Source: Cranoglanis bouderius
Taxonomy: Eukaryota; Chordata; Actinopteri; Siluriformes; Cranoglanididae
DNA length: 64,000 nt
Direction of reading: 5' to 3'
Assembly: GCA_023630585.1 (NCBI GenBank)
Contig: CM042546.1
Location: forward strand, 20,969,810 to 21,033,809
Part shown: in pieces, positions 10,206 to 22,889 of the stretch
Position numbering within the stretch: position 1 is the first letter of the stretch
Layout: each line of letters opens with the position of its first letter
Notes under the pieces: generated by a model
The model's input: only the letters and a program-made list of their open reading frames with translations
The model's database searches: none
What the model was told of the DNA's origin: nothing
Translations under genes and position numbers: made by a program

Positions 10206-13200
10206 ACGTTTAATGTGTTACTTTTGTACATACTTTTGTGTACCTTGCTACAATTTGGTGCGGTTTGCCTTTCTCGCTAATGAGACTCAGACTCGCAGAC
10301 CTTGGGCAAGGTCCTGAAACTCGCCAGACGTGGATATTTGTTCAGAAAAAATGACCAGAGACACACTCAGGGAGCATGAATGAGAGCAGACAGGCGGCGG
10401 ACAAGCAAGTGCGGCCTTACAAACGGGTAAATAAAAACATCGGTAGACAGACGAAAGTGGCGCTAAACAGCTTATTTTCCACGATCCGCTCCGCCACCTT
10501 TAATATCACTTCATCTGACATGCAATTCATGCAGCTTTAGCTTCCAGCGCCTTTTTCATTTGTGCTCTCTCTCTCTCTCTCTCTCTCGCTCGTTCACTAG
10601 GCTGAATATATTTCAGCATTCAGGCATTGCTTCATGAGTGATGGTCCTGAACTTCATGCAAGAAAACAGGTTCAAACACACTCAAAAGGCGATTGAGATG
10701 GGATTGGGATAGGTTACTCCGAGCAAACATATCGATTTTGTAAGGTTAATGAGCAGAAGGTAGAAAAGGAAAAAGAGTGTGTGCATCTGACCTTTAATTA
10801 ACCAGCTAGTGCAACAGGAAGAGTTAATCCCAATGTGGCTTATAATTCTCGAATCAAAGGTCTCGGGTCATGGGCTTTGTTTGCGGAAAACTGCTCTCGA
10901 GGGTATGGTGGTCGATTCACCTGTGATCCAGCCGGTTAAAATCTGAAAACTTCCGTCTGAAGTGCTGAAATCTAAGAAGGAACCATGAAGAGGACTAATG
11001 AGCAGTCCTGGGAAGGGGGAGGGGCTAAAATGCAGTAAACAAAATAGAAAACAAAAGACGTCCATTCAATTGTTTGAGAAAACAAACCGTATTTTTTTTT
11101 ACTTTGTTTTTTTTTTACTTTGAAAATACTTTGTATTTTCTTCCAATGTGCTCATTTGCAAAATTCCACCCACTAGCTAGCTCTCTCCAGTCACGTCACA
11201 GCTACCAACCGAAACATTTTTTCAGTTGCGTCCCTAATAAATCTAGTTAAAAGATGTTAGCTACATTATATACAGTATGTGTCTGAATATACATTAATAC
11301 GTTTTGTTTCACATTAATGAACTCTGTTTACGAGGTGCGAGGACACCGAGTCAAACGCATCCTTCAAGGGGGAAAATTGAAAGATTACTAATGTGAGACG
11401 GTGGGAAGGGGGCGGGGCTTCCAGGGAGTGTCGGTTTATATCGGCGAGTTCAAAACACCTATGCAGCTGTCAATCATTACAGATTCTTATGAAGATGGAG
11501 CAGGCGGAGCTTCTACAGTACGTAAAACGCGTGCAAGTCCTAGAAGATTTCCTTTTACGCTTCTATACAACTATGATGAATAGTATGAGAAGGGCCATAT
11601 TTTCTCAAGAAAAAAAACGGTGTGTGGATGTTGATAATAGTCAAAGCGGAGTAAATTGGCTCCATTGGGAACGGCTGCACTTCCAAGACGGCGAAGTCCT
11701 CGCTGTCACTGAGACATTGTGGCGAGATAAAATAAAAATAAACCTCTCGCACTGCTTGTGCACAAACTCCCACTATACATTATTCAAGCCCAGCAATCGT
11801 CCTGCAATATTGCAAAAGAAAAACAGCACGGCATTATCTGCGCTCAAAAAAGAAATGAAATTAAATAGAAAAGACAGAAAGACTTCCGCACTTATAAATA
11901 AAACATCCTTATTTATTGAGAAAGTACATATCCATTGTTCAGTGAGACATTTGATATGTTTTGACACGTTGAAAATAAATAAATTAAAAAAAAAAAAAAA
12001 TCATATATCAAGCCGGGCTCGGAGGACGCGTGAGTAATCGAACGAGTCTGAAACGCTCGACACTGTCTGCTTGTCAAGACTCAATCAAACTGGCCGAGCG
12101 GCAGAGTATTACATTAAAGTGTGCCAAAAGAAATCCATGTATCGATTTGGATCCCGAAATAGCCTCGAGTCACATTCGTTCCCTGAAATGACACGGTGAA
12201 TGGATTTAGTGTTGAATGGATTCGGTGGCTGGACTTTTGTCAAACAAACACGCAATTTTAAATGCTTCTGCAATGCTTATGGATGTAATTACTCGAACTG
12301 ACATCATGCTGATTTTCACACTTTCACAAGTTTAACAGTCTTGGCTCCAAATTTCCAACCAAACACCATAAATTCAGCGTGATGAAATCATGACAATTTT
12401 GCAAAACATTGCATCATTCTAAGCTGTCGAAAGTGCTAGCTTGAAACCTCAGTATGTTTGGTGTTGATAAACCACGTAGAATTAGTGATATACTGTAGTC
12501 ATTTAAAGTTTAGTAATGAATTGTACATAGTTTTATAGATTTGATCTTTATTTGATGTATTTGTGTCTTTATTTTACGTCATTTACGAAAAGGCTTTTTT
12601 TTTGTCATGCATGGTTTTGAAAAAAGAAAAAAAAAAAAAAATCTTTTTTCTATTTTTGTGTGTTTTTGGTTCTACTGTGTTGATATAGTGTGTTTACTGT
12701 AAGTGCTAAATGAATTATCAGGTCATTTTTCCATAAGGGAAAAAAATAGATACAGCTCACTATAATTACACTTTACCTTGTCACAATACTTTCGCATTGA
12801 TGTGCGAATCCATCCATTATAGGTTCAAGTTTACGTTTTAGTTCCACCCTGTTACCTGAACACATTCACCCCTATGAAATATTTGGACTATTCCACAAGA
12901 TCGGCTGAAACTCGCATCATCCAAATTTCCTGACGATCACGAGAAGAAGAAAAGTAAGGAAACTTCTTTCATTGTTTTTCCCTCCCTTTATATTTAGTGA
13001 TATTTATGATCTTGACTGATTTTTAACTTTTAAAAATACAAAAATGATTCGTTCAACAAAATACATGTTAAATAAATCATCAGAACATCCTTAATGTCCT
13101 CATGCCATTAGCGTGGATGGATGCTAGTTAACCACATTTTGTGCACTGGCTAATTCTATGCTAACAAAGAAACCTTGTACTAATGAGATTGCTGCCTGAA

Positions 13201-13985
13201 TCATTGATTCACTCTTCTGGTGCAAACCGAGCTGAGCTTGGTATTGAAAAATACCAAAGTCTGCTTTACTTTATTATCTAAGATGTTGCACTGAAATTAT
13301 TTTTGTACGAGTTCTTGAGTAAAAGTTGTGTTTATTTTGTCGCACTAAACACGACTAAATAGTTAACTTGTATTATGACAGTATCAATCACTGGCTAGCT
13401 AGGTATGTAGTAATAACTTTAGATTCCTATAATGATGTTAAGCATTAGCTGTGTGATTTACTACTTTGTCAAATACATTCAAATATGCTTTGTTTACCTA
13501 GCCTTAGCATTTTACTGACTCCAAATTCTAGCTAGCCAAATATTAGCTTGGTTGACTACGAGCACCTCACGAATCATAGCCGCACAGCTAACACTATCTA
13601 GTATTGTATCCCTTTCACTTTGTTTACCTAGCCTGATTCTTTCATTTAGCATTTTCATGTCAATTTAGATCACAACTAGCAAAGAACGTTGCGGCGCTGT
13701 GCTAAACGAACCAGTATCTCCATATTTCATATAGCACATCTTTATTTTGATGACTTGTCTGATATGATTCAGCTGACACCATCTTCAAGCATCACATCGA
13801 TTTAATGTCTTTGCAACGAAACATGACTCCTGCAACAGAATATGATCTTAATATTAAGGGAAAAAAAATAAGAAAAAAAAAATCGATGTCTTGTAGTTCT
13901 TTTGAAATGTGTGTTTTGGACTTTTTTTTTTCTTCTTAGCCAACCCTAGTGATTCTCAAACCAACCCAAACACCTCGGCCTTACA
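10206..13985. other. No supported gene; AT-rich single-copy-looking DNA
   Basis: Contains (CT)n at 10565-10587, A/T homopolymers at 11092-11120, 11986-12000, 12597-12643 and 13860-13882, and no recognised mobile element. One frame of 214 codons (11393-12037) lacks any familiar motif and ends in lysines coded by an A-run; I do not call it a gene. Confidence 0.5.
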
Positions 13986-14006
13986 GTGCGTTTTATTTAG
14001 GTTTAT

Positions 14007-14530
14007 TAATTCTGGATTCTCATTGGTCAGAAGGTGTCGATTAACTTTCTACAACACGTTATCGTTTCTATAGTAGCAAGCTCGTTCACAGGGATTTGTA
14101 CGGAGGACGCTCCATGTAAACGGATTAAAAAAAAAAAAAAACAACAACGCGTGTAATCGTTGATGTGGTGAAATTGTTTATTTTTTTTTTAACGTTTATG
14201 GAAGGAGTCTCCAGCGTTGGTAGCATGATTGACCGTGTCTTCGATAGAGAGAGAAGTAAAAGAGAGGCGGGTGAAGGAACAACTGTTTATACAGTAGCTG
14301 CTAAGTGATGAGTTGTTTCAGAGACATTAAATGTAACGATAAATGGAGAAAAACTATGACGCGTTCTTTTAGTAAATAAAAAAAAAAAAAAGTTTCATCG
14401 GAAGAAAACACTTCAGGATGTTTTGTTAGTGGAAAACATTCATCCTCGGGGTGCTAGCGGTCACTCCACTTCATCACACCGCCCGTCCGCCGTCGATTAT
14501 TTTCCTGTAACAGCACGACACTGGATTTAT
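14007..14530 (+). mobile_element. Dispersed repeat family C, copy 1
   Basis: Starts ATTCTGGATTCTCATTGGTC then AGAAGGTGTCGATT, contains TATCGTTTCTATAGTAGCAA, GGACGCTCCATGTAAA and TTTATGGAAGGAGTCTCCAG, and ends with GATTATTTTCCTGTAACAGC. The same ordered words recur at 30887-31320 and, inverted, at 15740, 17130, 22425 and 43300. No transposase is present; probably a non-autonomous DNA element. Confidence 0.8.
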
Positions 14531-15007
14531 GCGCAATGAAATAGTTTCCGTTCACTAACAAGACAAGGCATGTTTGTTTGTTGTTTTTTTTTCACTTCAC
14601 ACTGGTGTTCAACTCGCGACCTGATTCGTCAGGACTGCGTGTAAGACGTGCGCTGAGGCTCGAGGAAAAAAAGAAAAAGAAAGAAAGAAAAACCACCATG
14701 ACGATGGTGGTCTTTGTCCATGCACTAACTTTTCCACAGCCAGTGGTAAAAACTTTCTTTGCAATTTATCTGGAATGTCCTTTCAGTCCTTTTTTTTTTG
14801 TCTTATCTACAAAGGGCATAGAGAAAGAAAGAAAGAAAGAAGTGAAAGAAGCGAAGAGCGAGTAGGATGGACGGATGGACAGACATGGACTAGCAATGAA
14901 CAGATAGACGCTCTTGTCTTTCTCCTAGTGACTACGTGGAGCTCTATTGATTGACGAAGCCTGGTGTTTTATTGAAGAGAGGGAAGGCTTACTTTTGCAT
15001 TTCGTTG

Positions 15008-15009
<2 letters not shown>

Positions 15010-15067
<58 letters not shown>
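15010..15067. repeat. (GT)n microsatellite
   Basis: About 29 pure units. Confidence 0.97.
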
Positions 15068-15068
<1 letters not shown>

Positions 15069-15451
15069 ATCCTCGCCTTTAAACTAGCAGCCTGATCTCT
15101 GCACTTTATTTCCCTCCCTTCCCCTCTGTTTCTCCCGTTCATTTAATTCACCTTCCTTTTCCAGTCTCTTCCATTACTCCATTTTCTTTCTCTCTTTACT
15201 TTCCCCCCCAATATTGCCTCCTCCGCTGGTGTCCTTGTGTTTGTTTTATTCCTCCTCTCCCTTCATGATTCTCAGGTTTTTTTTTTTTTCATTCCACACC
15301 CATTCAAATTCAATTCCCTCTCTCTCTCTTCACACCGCTCTCCATCGCTCGTCTTCTCCGTAGGCTCTCCTAATCAGCTGCCTCACGCATACTTATATCA
15401 AATGAAAGGATTTGCTTATCTTACAAGCCAACCCACACACACTGTGAGCGC

Positions 15452-15453
<2 letters not shown>

Positions 15454-15481
<28 letters not shown>
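15454..15481. repeat. (GT)n microsatellite
   Basis: About 14 pure units, followed by a short GA run. Confidence 0.95.
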
Positions 15482-15484
<3 letters not shown>

Positions 15485-15739
15485 TGTATAAGAGAGAGAG
15501 AGGAAAGAAGGGACAGATGTAGGCCGAGACCCTGCAGTGTTTCTCTGTCGTTCTCTATTTCTTCCAGAGCTTCCTCCTCTCAGATTAGCGTTGGACCCCT
15601 GCGGCATGATGGGAATCAGAGGCCGCCCACTCCGATGTTCTGCCACGGATGAAGCGTGGAAAGCTCTGCCATGTTTTATAACCTCGGCTGTATCGGAAGG
15701 ACGTTTTCTGTTCATTGTAAGGAATCAAACACTCCGTGT

Positions 15740-16165
15740 CATGATGTTATAGGAAAATAATCAACGACACAACGGAAGTGGATTGTTTGTTTATTCCTCT
15801 TTAATCGCAGCAGTTTTCCAACAATTGCAGTTGCCAAACAACATCATCATACTTTTTTTTTTATCCATTTGTAGTTACATTTAATGTCCCGGAACGTCCG
15901 TGAAACAAGTTCTCACTTACGTACGGCACCCCGTTTCCCGGCACTGAAACTGGAGACTCCTTCCATTAATGTTAAATAAACATCTCCTTACAGAAAACGT
16001 CGTAATATCAACGATTACGCGCGTTCTTAATTCGGTTATGATTAGTGGAGCGTCTGGAGTACAAGTCCCTGTGAATGTGCTGTTACTATACAGTAGAAAC
16101 GATAACGTATCAGAACGAGCGTGTTAATAGAAATCTCAGACTTGACGTTATAAGAGCTATTAACC
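15740..16165 (-). mobile_element. Dispersed repeat family C, copy 2 (inverted)
   Basis: Begins GTTATAGGAAAATAATCAAC, contains CTGGAGACTCCTTCCATTAA, TACAAGTCCCTGTGAATG, and GAAACGATAACGTATCAGAA, all inverted relative to copy 1. It ends near ACGTTATAAGAGCT. Confidence 0.8.
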
Positions 16166-17076
16166 CCAAATAAAGATCAGAGTGGAATAAAGATTGCGAA
16201 ATCAAGATGCGCTAAGCTGGTAGAGACCTAGCTAGGTTAGTTAGTTAGTTAGCTAGACACAGTAGGTGATGCTAGTTACTATGGTTACAGTGATAAAAAG
16301 AGTGTAAAAGAAGAAAAAAAAAGCCACGATTCATATTTTCGTTCACTGACTTTATGGAAATCGGCCATTCTCACATGGAAAAGTTTTGGCCCCCGGCGTG
16401 GTTAGTGGGTCAGCTTTTTTAAGTTTTTCTCCACACCTGCGTGACCCAGCTTAAAAATAAATAAATAAATAATTTTTTTTTAAAAATAGCACGACTAGAT
16501 CTTGTCTACAGCAACACACTTTTCGCTTGGTGTGAAGAATTGTTCTTTCACAGGTGCACATTGCATTACAAGTCTACTAGGAAATGGCGGTCGTGTAAAC
16601 TGGCGTATTTTTCCTCACAAATTTCACGAACAATCCGAGGACTATTCTAAAAACAAAAAAAACAACAGCTTTTTAAAAAATTTTTTTTTTTTATTGTTGA
16701 CATGGCTGTGTAAAACACTCAGACCGGGACTAAACTCCAGGTTGTCTTTTAGAATATAGCTACTTCGTTCGTTTTTTGAGTTAGCTAGCAAGTCTGTAGT
16801 GTGTATAAATACACAAATACTCATATTTTTTGAGTTGGCGGCATACAGTGTGTTGCAAAAACCCCATCCAACCCTGTTAAAAGTCATCCGATTCATCTGG
16901 ATTGCAAATTCTACTCACACAGATTGTTCCAGCCAGCATTTTAATTGAGAACCATTGACAATTAATTTTAGGGGTCAGTCTTTTCAAATAAAATGTCACC
17001 GCCCAAAATATTTGTAATCCTGATCGATCTCAAGACTTTTAAAGGGTTTGAATACTTTTGTAAAGCACAATTGTAA
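16166..17076. other. No gene; AT-rich DNA with possible Tc1-end remnant
   Basis: Short TTAG and AAAT repeats. The text GGGTTTGAATACTTTTGTAA at 17045-17064 resembles a Tc1-type terminal sequence, but no partner end was found. Confidence 0.4.
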
Positions 17077-17082
17077 ATAATA

Positions 17083-17127
<45 letters not shown>

Positions 17128-17128
17128 T
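17077..17128. repeat. (AAT)n microsatellite
   Basis: About 17 units with one TAG interruption. Confidence 0.95.
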
Positions 17129-17129
17129 T

Positions 17130-17620
17130 TTTTTCACGTCCTGAAGTGTTTTATTGCTTTTACACGTCAGAAATTTGCCAAAGAACAACAAGTAGTAGTT
17201 TTAATGTTTATAGTTACATTTACAAGTTAGTTCCTGTTCTCACTTATGTTATAGCAGCTATGAACAGTCGTTCCCTCACCGGCCTCTTTAAGTTAATTAA
17301 AAGTTTTTGGGTTGTCATACTACCGAGAAAGTGCAAAAAAGTGTAAATGTAAAGTTACAGCTTTAGCTCTGACACTAGATGCTGCCGTAAATGTTAAATA
17401 AACACGGAAAACTTCGCCATATCAATGTTTTTTTTTTTCGTTCTAAATCTGTTTATTTTTATATGGAGCGCCCACCGTACAAGTCCCTGAGCTGTTACTA
17501 TAGAAACGCTAATGCGTTAGAGCAAGCGTATCGTTAACGTTACAGCCGGAACTACTCTTCGAGCCGTGTGCTCGTACAAATATAACGTAGACCTTCTGAC
17601 CAATCAGATTCAAGAATTCA
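17130..17620 (-). mobile_element. Dispersed repeat family C, copy 3 (inverted)
   Basis: Ordered matches to copy 2 include AAATGTTAAATAAACA, GAGCGCCCACCGTACAAGTC, GTTACTATAGAAACGCTAAT and, at the end, CTTCTGACCAATCAGATTCA. The last is the inverse of the family's terminal CATTGGTCAGAAGG words. Confidence 0.8.
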
Positions 17621-17873
17621 CCAGCGCTGTGGCTGGAATGATCGGACCGGAAGCATTTGATGATTCAAAAATTTACACGAACTCGCTGAGTCGACGTTTT
17701 TGGATTCCGTTAGTCTCCAGACCTGTAAATACCATAGGGGAAGATGTTTAGATCCGACTCACGGTGGGAAAAAAAGAATTGATTTGAAGATTTATGGCTT
17801 TAAAGTCCGCTGACGAGGAGAGAATCTGATAAACTCTGAACTCTAAATACTTCCGTACAATAAGTATAGGGAA

Positions 17874-17875
<2 letters not shown>

Positions 17876-17919
<44 letters not shown>

Positions 17920-18051
17920 GTTCTCCAGGCTCTGACATGCAGGTCTGCTGTTACTGATAGCCTCGATGTGTTGTTGTCTCCGAGGGGCAATGGGTGATAA
18001 AGTTCTTTCTAATTGAAATTTCACAGAAGAACACAACACACGCTGGGGGGC

Positions 18052-18105
<54 letters not shown>

Positions 18106-18207
18106 TGAAATGCAGGTCTCTCAGGAAGGAGGTACTGAGCCATAATCGATACGCACTGCACTGGAAATCATATCACAGACTGGAGTGTGAGCTTGCATGC
18201 TTTATGA

Positions 18208-18273
<66 letters not shown>

Positions 18274-18369
18274 CCACTCCCGCTTGCTCATTCACCCTCT
18301 TCATTTCTTCATTTCACACGCTTCTTTTTTTTCTTGCTCCAGGCTAGGTTCACCTCTGATGCTTCCTGT

Positions 18370-18431
<62 letters not shown>

Positions 18432-18551
18432 AAGTGCCTCATATTCACATATTCACACAATATGTCTGCATTGATGTGAGGCTTCAGGTAACTCCGCCCC
18501 TGACATAACCAATGCTATTCGATTGGTTGATAGGAAATAGCTGACTTTTAT

Positions 18552-18612
<61 letters not shown>

Positions 18613-18676
18613 TGCGAGTGTGGCTTCGTCAAATGAGCAGGTCAAGAGGTCAGTGCTGAACATACTGCTCTCCTGT

Positions 18677-18719
<43 letters not shown>

Positions 18720-18800
18720 TCAGAAAAAGGAGCGCAGGCTTCAAACCTTCAAATACCAGCTGTCATTTTCACGTAAAAGCAGGATCAAAATGTCTAGAGT

Positions 18801-18870
<70 letters not shown>

Positions 18871-18917
18871 TTTTTCCTGCAACTCTTGATGGTGCATCTC
18901 CATCACTGTTTGAAGTG

Positions 18918-18977
<60 letters not shown>
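17876..18977. repeat. Cluster of eight long CA/GT microsatellites in 1.1 kb
   Basis: Arrays at 17876-17917 (GT), 18054-18100 (CA), 18212-18272 (CA), 18370-18428 (CA), 18555-18609 (CA), 18681-18717 (CA), 18805-18868 (CA) and 18919-18977 (GT). They start 110-190 bp apart. The spacers are unique and do not resemble each other, so this is not a simple tandem of one larger unit. All His-Thr and Cys-Val frames here are artefacts. Confidence 0.95.
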
Positions 18978-18978
<1 letters not shown>

Positions 18979-19104
18979 TGTCTGTCTGATCCTCTGCACC
19001 TCAAATTCTGAGTCATCACAAAGCTCTGCACACACAGTAGACAACCACACATAACCAGACACACACATACAAAAGCAAGCACAAACACACACACACACAA
19101 ACAC

Positions 19105-19411
19105 ACTTGCGTCAGTGTTCTCTCAGCAATGTTTAATTACGGGTAGAAGATAAGAGTGAATCTCATCAGTGGCTCTCGAGCTGTTGCGGTCAAGAGGTCA
19201 CGGCTCTGATGTGTCCCCTCATTAAGCACTTCCTGTTCTAAGGAGGGAAGCTGTGATGAGGTCTGATCGATGAGGGGCATTCGATACTAGTGAGGGTCAA
19301 ACTGATGAAAATTACATGACTGGTTGAGCTTAAGCCAAACTCAAATATTAGCCTGTTTATTTAGCCTCTGTGCATGTGGGGTGGTGTGGTGTGGTGTGTG
19401 TGTGTGTGTGT
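19105..19411. other. No gene; spacer ending in a short GT array
   Basis: Unique text followed by GGTGTGGTGTGG and (GT)n at 19392-19411, which leads straight into the 31-bp minisatellite. Confidence 0.6.
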
Positions 19412-20650
19412 CTCCTACATGACAGTAAATACCGCCCACTCCCGCCTACATGAGTAAATACCGCCCACTCTCACCTACATGAGAGTAAAAACCGCCCACT
19501 CCCACCTATATAAGAGTAAAAACCGGCCACTTCCACCTACATGAGAGTAAAAACCGCCCACTCTCTCCTACATGACAGTAAATACTGCCCATTCCCGCCT
19601 ACATGAGTAAATACCGCCCACTCCCACCTACATGAGAGTAAAAACCACCCACTCCCACCTATATAGGAGTAAAAACCACCCACTCCCACCTATATAAGAG
19701 TAAAAACCACCCACTCCCACCTACATAAGAATAAATACAGCCCATTCCTGCCTACATGAGAGTAAATACCACCCACTCCCGTCTACATAACAGTAAATAC
19801 CCCCTCTCTCTCCTACATGAGAGTAAAAACTGCCCACTCCCGCCTACATGAGAGTAAAAACCGCCCACTCCCACCTATATAAGAGTAAAAACTGCCCTCT
19901 CCCACCTATATGAAAGTAAATACCGCCCACTCCTGTCTACATGAGAGTAAAAACTGCCCACTCCCGCCTACATGAGAGTAAAAACCGCCCACTCCCACCT
20001 ACATGAGAGTAAAAACCGCCCACTCCCACCTATATAAGAGTAAAAACCGCCCACTCCCACCTACATGAGAGTAAAAACCGCCCACTCTCTCCTACATGAC
20101 AGTAAATACTGCCCACTCCCACCTACATGAGAGTAAAAACCACCCACTCCCACCTATATAAGAGTAAAAACCACCCACTCCCACCTACATAAGTAAATAC
20201 CGCCCTCTCCTGCATGCATGAGAGTAAATACCACCCACTCCCACCTACATGACAATAAAAACCACCCACTCCCACCTACATGAGAGTAAAACCCACCCAC
20301 TCCCACCTACATGAGAGTAAAAACCGCCCACTCCCACCTATATAAGAGTAAAAACCGCCCACTCCCACCTATATAAGAGTAAAAACTGCCCTCTCCCACC
20401 TATATGAAAGTAAATACCGCCCACTCCTGTCTACATGAGAGTAAAAACTGCCCACTCCCGCCTACATGAGTAAAAACTGCCCACTCCCGCCTACATGAGT
20501 AAAAACTGCCCACTCCCGCCTACATGAGTAAAAACTGCCCACTCCTGCCTACATGAAAGTAAAAACTACCCATTGCTGCGTACATGAGAGTAAAAATATC
20601 TCATTCCCACCTACATAACAGCCCACTCCCGCCTACATGAGAGTAAAAAA
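19412..20650. repeat. 31-bp minisatellite, about 40 copies
   Basis: The commonest unit is CTCCCACCTACATGAGAGTA followed by AAAACCGCCCA. Variants swap TATATAAGAG for ACATGAGAG, CTGCCC or CACCCA for CCGCCCA, and some units lose GAG to give 28 bp. Runs of one variant (for example four short units at 20455-20560) point to local duplication by slippage or unequal exchange. No function is visible. Confidence 0.97.
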
Positions 20651-20980
20651 AACATTCTACAGAAACTCTGAAAGTTCCACCAGATGGACACCGCTTACCG
20701 AACCTTAAGGTTGTACTGCCTTAGACACTTCCAGGTAATTTATGAGTGAGGCAATATTTAATGAATGAGAGTTGATCAGGTGATGATTAGAGGCCTACTC
20801 AGTGCCCTCGGAGTCCTAGGACTAGTACAGAACCTTAACCTCTCTGTCACCAAAGTCCTCATTGTTCCTTACGCATGTAAAAGTGTTAAACTGTTAGCAA
20901 AACACACTGCTTGTTTTGGCCTCACTATTTCTCAATGTCATTGTTAAAGACACACTAAATAATTGCAAAATAAATTTAGC
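20651..20980. other. No gene; possible 5' part of an interspersed repeat
   Basis: Unremarkable text before the V-SINE-type tail at 20990; it may be part of the same insertion, but no tRNA-like head was seen. Confidence 0.4.
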
Positions 20981-20989
20981 TAATTTCCT

Positions 20990-21115
20990 GCTCCTCTTCA
21001 ACTCTGCCTTGAACAAGGCCCTTAACCCTCAGTTGCTCAGATGTATTAATGAAATAAATGTAAGTCGCTCTGGATAAGGGCGTCTGCCAAATGCCGTAAA
21101 TGTAATGTAAATGCC
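20990..21115 (+). mobile_element. V-SINE/LINE-type 3' end
   Basis: GTAAGTCGCTCTGGATAAGG then GCGTCTGCCAAATGC is the strongly conserved 3' region of vertebrate V-SINEs and related LINE tails (established knowledge). It ends in short TAAATG-like repeats. Upstream AACAAGGCCCTTAACCCTCA fits the same families. A 5' tRNA-like promoter was not found, so it is a partial copy. Confidence 0.75.
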
Positions 21116-21723
21116 GGGTTTTAAGTCGAACGGCACAATGGGTAATTAGGAGCAATCTCTGTGGTGCACCAGCCGTGGGCCCAGCAGCACACCCACATTG
21201 ACACACTTCCCTCCTGTTATTAATAAATAACTATTTATAAGATTGCAAAGGAGAAACATCTGTCATAATGTTAATATGCAAACAAAAGAACCCCCGGGAC
21301 GGCATTTGCTTTTCACTTATGCAATTCTTGTTATATTTATACTCCAGACATTTGCTCATGGAAGTTCACATTTTTGCTCACACTTTTGGCTCCATTTAGA
21401 GGGAAGCGTAACTGCAAATCACTAACAACATTCTTCTGCCTGATCACCTCGATCTTACAATGAAACATTTCTATTCTGATGGGAGTGGTCCTCCAGTTTA
21501 GGATTGGCATTTCCCCGTGGATGGTCCTAGTGAGACTTACTGTCATCTTGGTAAAACTAAATTGCTGCCATGTGAACACATTAGAAGAAATTTGCTTCTT
21601 TAGAATTGTTTTTTTTTTTCTGTGTTCGATAAAATAAACATTGGACTTTGTAGAAAGGTGAGTTTACATTTGAATTATTGTAGTTTTTTCACACCAACAC
21701 CACTGTTCACCAAATGATTGAAG

Positions 21724-21782
<59 letters not shown>

Positions 21783-22410
21783 CATAAGCTCACTTTCCTC
21801 AACCAGATCTGTGTTTAGCCAACGGCCAGGCCTGCACAGTCACCGGCTGATTGGGGTCACGATTGAGGTTGTTCCCTGCAGCCCGTAGTTGCTGAACGCA
21901 GTCTATAGATGGGACTCCAGTGGTTCTGTGTTATAAAAGGCTCTGATGGGAGCTGTATTCATCACAGAACAAAACAAGGAAGCGGCTAGACTGAGGAGCT
22001 GAAACGACTGCTGCTTTGTATTGCAAAAGAATGGGTCAGGAGCAAAAAATAATAATAAAATCGGCAGCCGTGGCTCTGATTGACAGCTCCATGTGGATAG
22101 AATGAAAACTTGTTTTCTTTGCAATGCTCTTTCTTCTCCTTCCTTGGAAGCATTTCAGAGCAATATAATTTTGCATTAAAAATGGAAAAAAAAAATTAAA
22201 GTGCCTGTTTCTCTTTTGTTGTAACTGAAGTTTTGTTTTTGGGAAAAATTAGGATTCACTATAAGACATTTGGACTATCATTGTGTACAAGCTGAAGATG
22301 TCCTCGTGTAAGACCCATCTGGAAGAAAATTATAATTATCACTAGCAACAAGCCTCTTTTTGAGCATGTGCTCTAACACATATTATGGTCTTTACTCCGT
22401 TACTACCCAG
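21116..22410. other. No gene; single-copy-looking DNA with a TTTC array
   Basis: Apart from the tetranucleotide array at 21726-21782 nothing is recognisable. Small frames show no domain. Confidence 0.5.
21726..21782. repeat. (TTTC)n microsatellite, about 14 units
   Basis: Pure pyrimidine tetranucleotide array. Confidence 0.97.
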
Positions 22411-22424
22411 AAGTTGTTCATTTT

Positions 22425-22725
22425 CCTATAACTGCACATTCTGACATGTTTTATTCCTCTTATACCACAGCAATCTACCAACTATTACCATTTTTTTTTA
22501 TATTAAACATCCCCTTACAGAAGACTTTACCAGTTCAATGATTACACATATTTCTAAAATACATTTACGTGGGGCATCTGCCATGCAAATGCCTGTGAAT
22601 GAGCTATTAAACAGAAAGATAACATTCAAAACACTGTGATTTGCAGCTACACTACTGTCAGAGCTGCTGTTATAGAAAATGAAACACCTTCAATCCAGAA
22701 TTCAACAGCGCTGTGGTATAAGTCT
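22425..22725 (-). mobile_element. Dispersed repeat family C, copy 4 (inverted, decayed)
   Basis: Contains CATTTTCCTATAACTGCACA, TATTCCTCTTATACCACAGC, CATCCCCTTACAGAA, GTGATTTGCAGCTACACTAC and CCAGAATTCAACAGCGCTGT in family order. It lacks the inner GGAGACTCC segment. Confidence 0.75.
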
Positions 22726-22889
22726 AGTTTTGGTGCATCCCATCAATAGCGACAATCTTTAAAGGGTTGATGTAGAACCCCATTTTGGAAGCTAAAAACA
22801 CATCATTATCCAGTGAAACGTTAAAGAAGCCATTTAATATATTAACTGGGTAAGTTTGCTGTACAAACTCCAAGTTATTCATTATTATT

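Larger units (their letters stand above)
14531..15739. other. No gene; GT arrays and pyrimidine-rich DNA
   Basis: Holds (GT)n at 15010-15067 and 15454-15481 and C/T-rich text at 15100-15350. The block 15540-15720 is non-repetitive and open in two frames, without a known motif. Confidence 0.5.

Noticed and set aside
11393..12037. 214-codon plus-strand frame
   Set aside because: No recognisable motif, composition like surrounding DNA, and it ends in lysines from an A homopolymer. It could only be revived by transcript evidence or conservation.
17876..18977. Single macrosatellite containing one CA array per unit
   Set aside because: The spacers between CA arrays share no sequence with each other.
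19412..20650. CRISPR-like array (31-bp repeated units)
   Set aside because: The units are directly tandem without unique spacers, in a eukaryotic repeat context.
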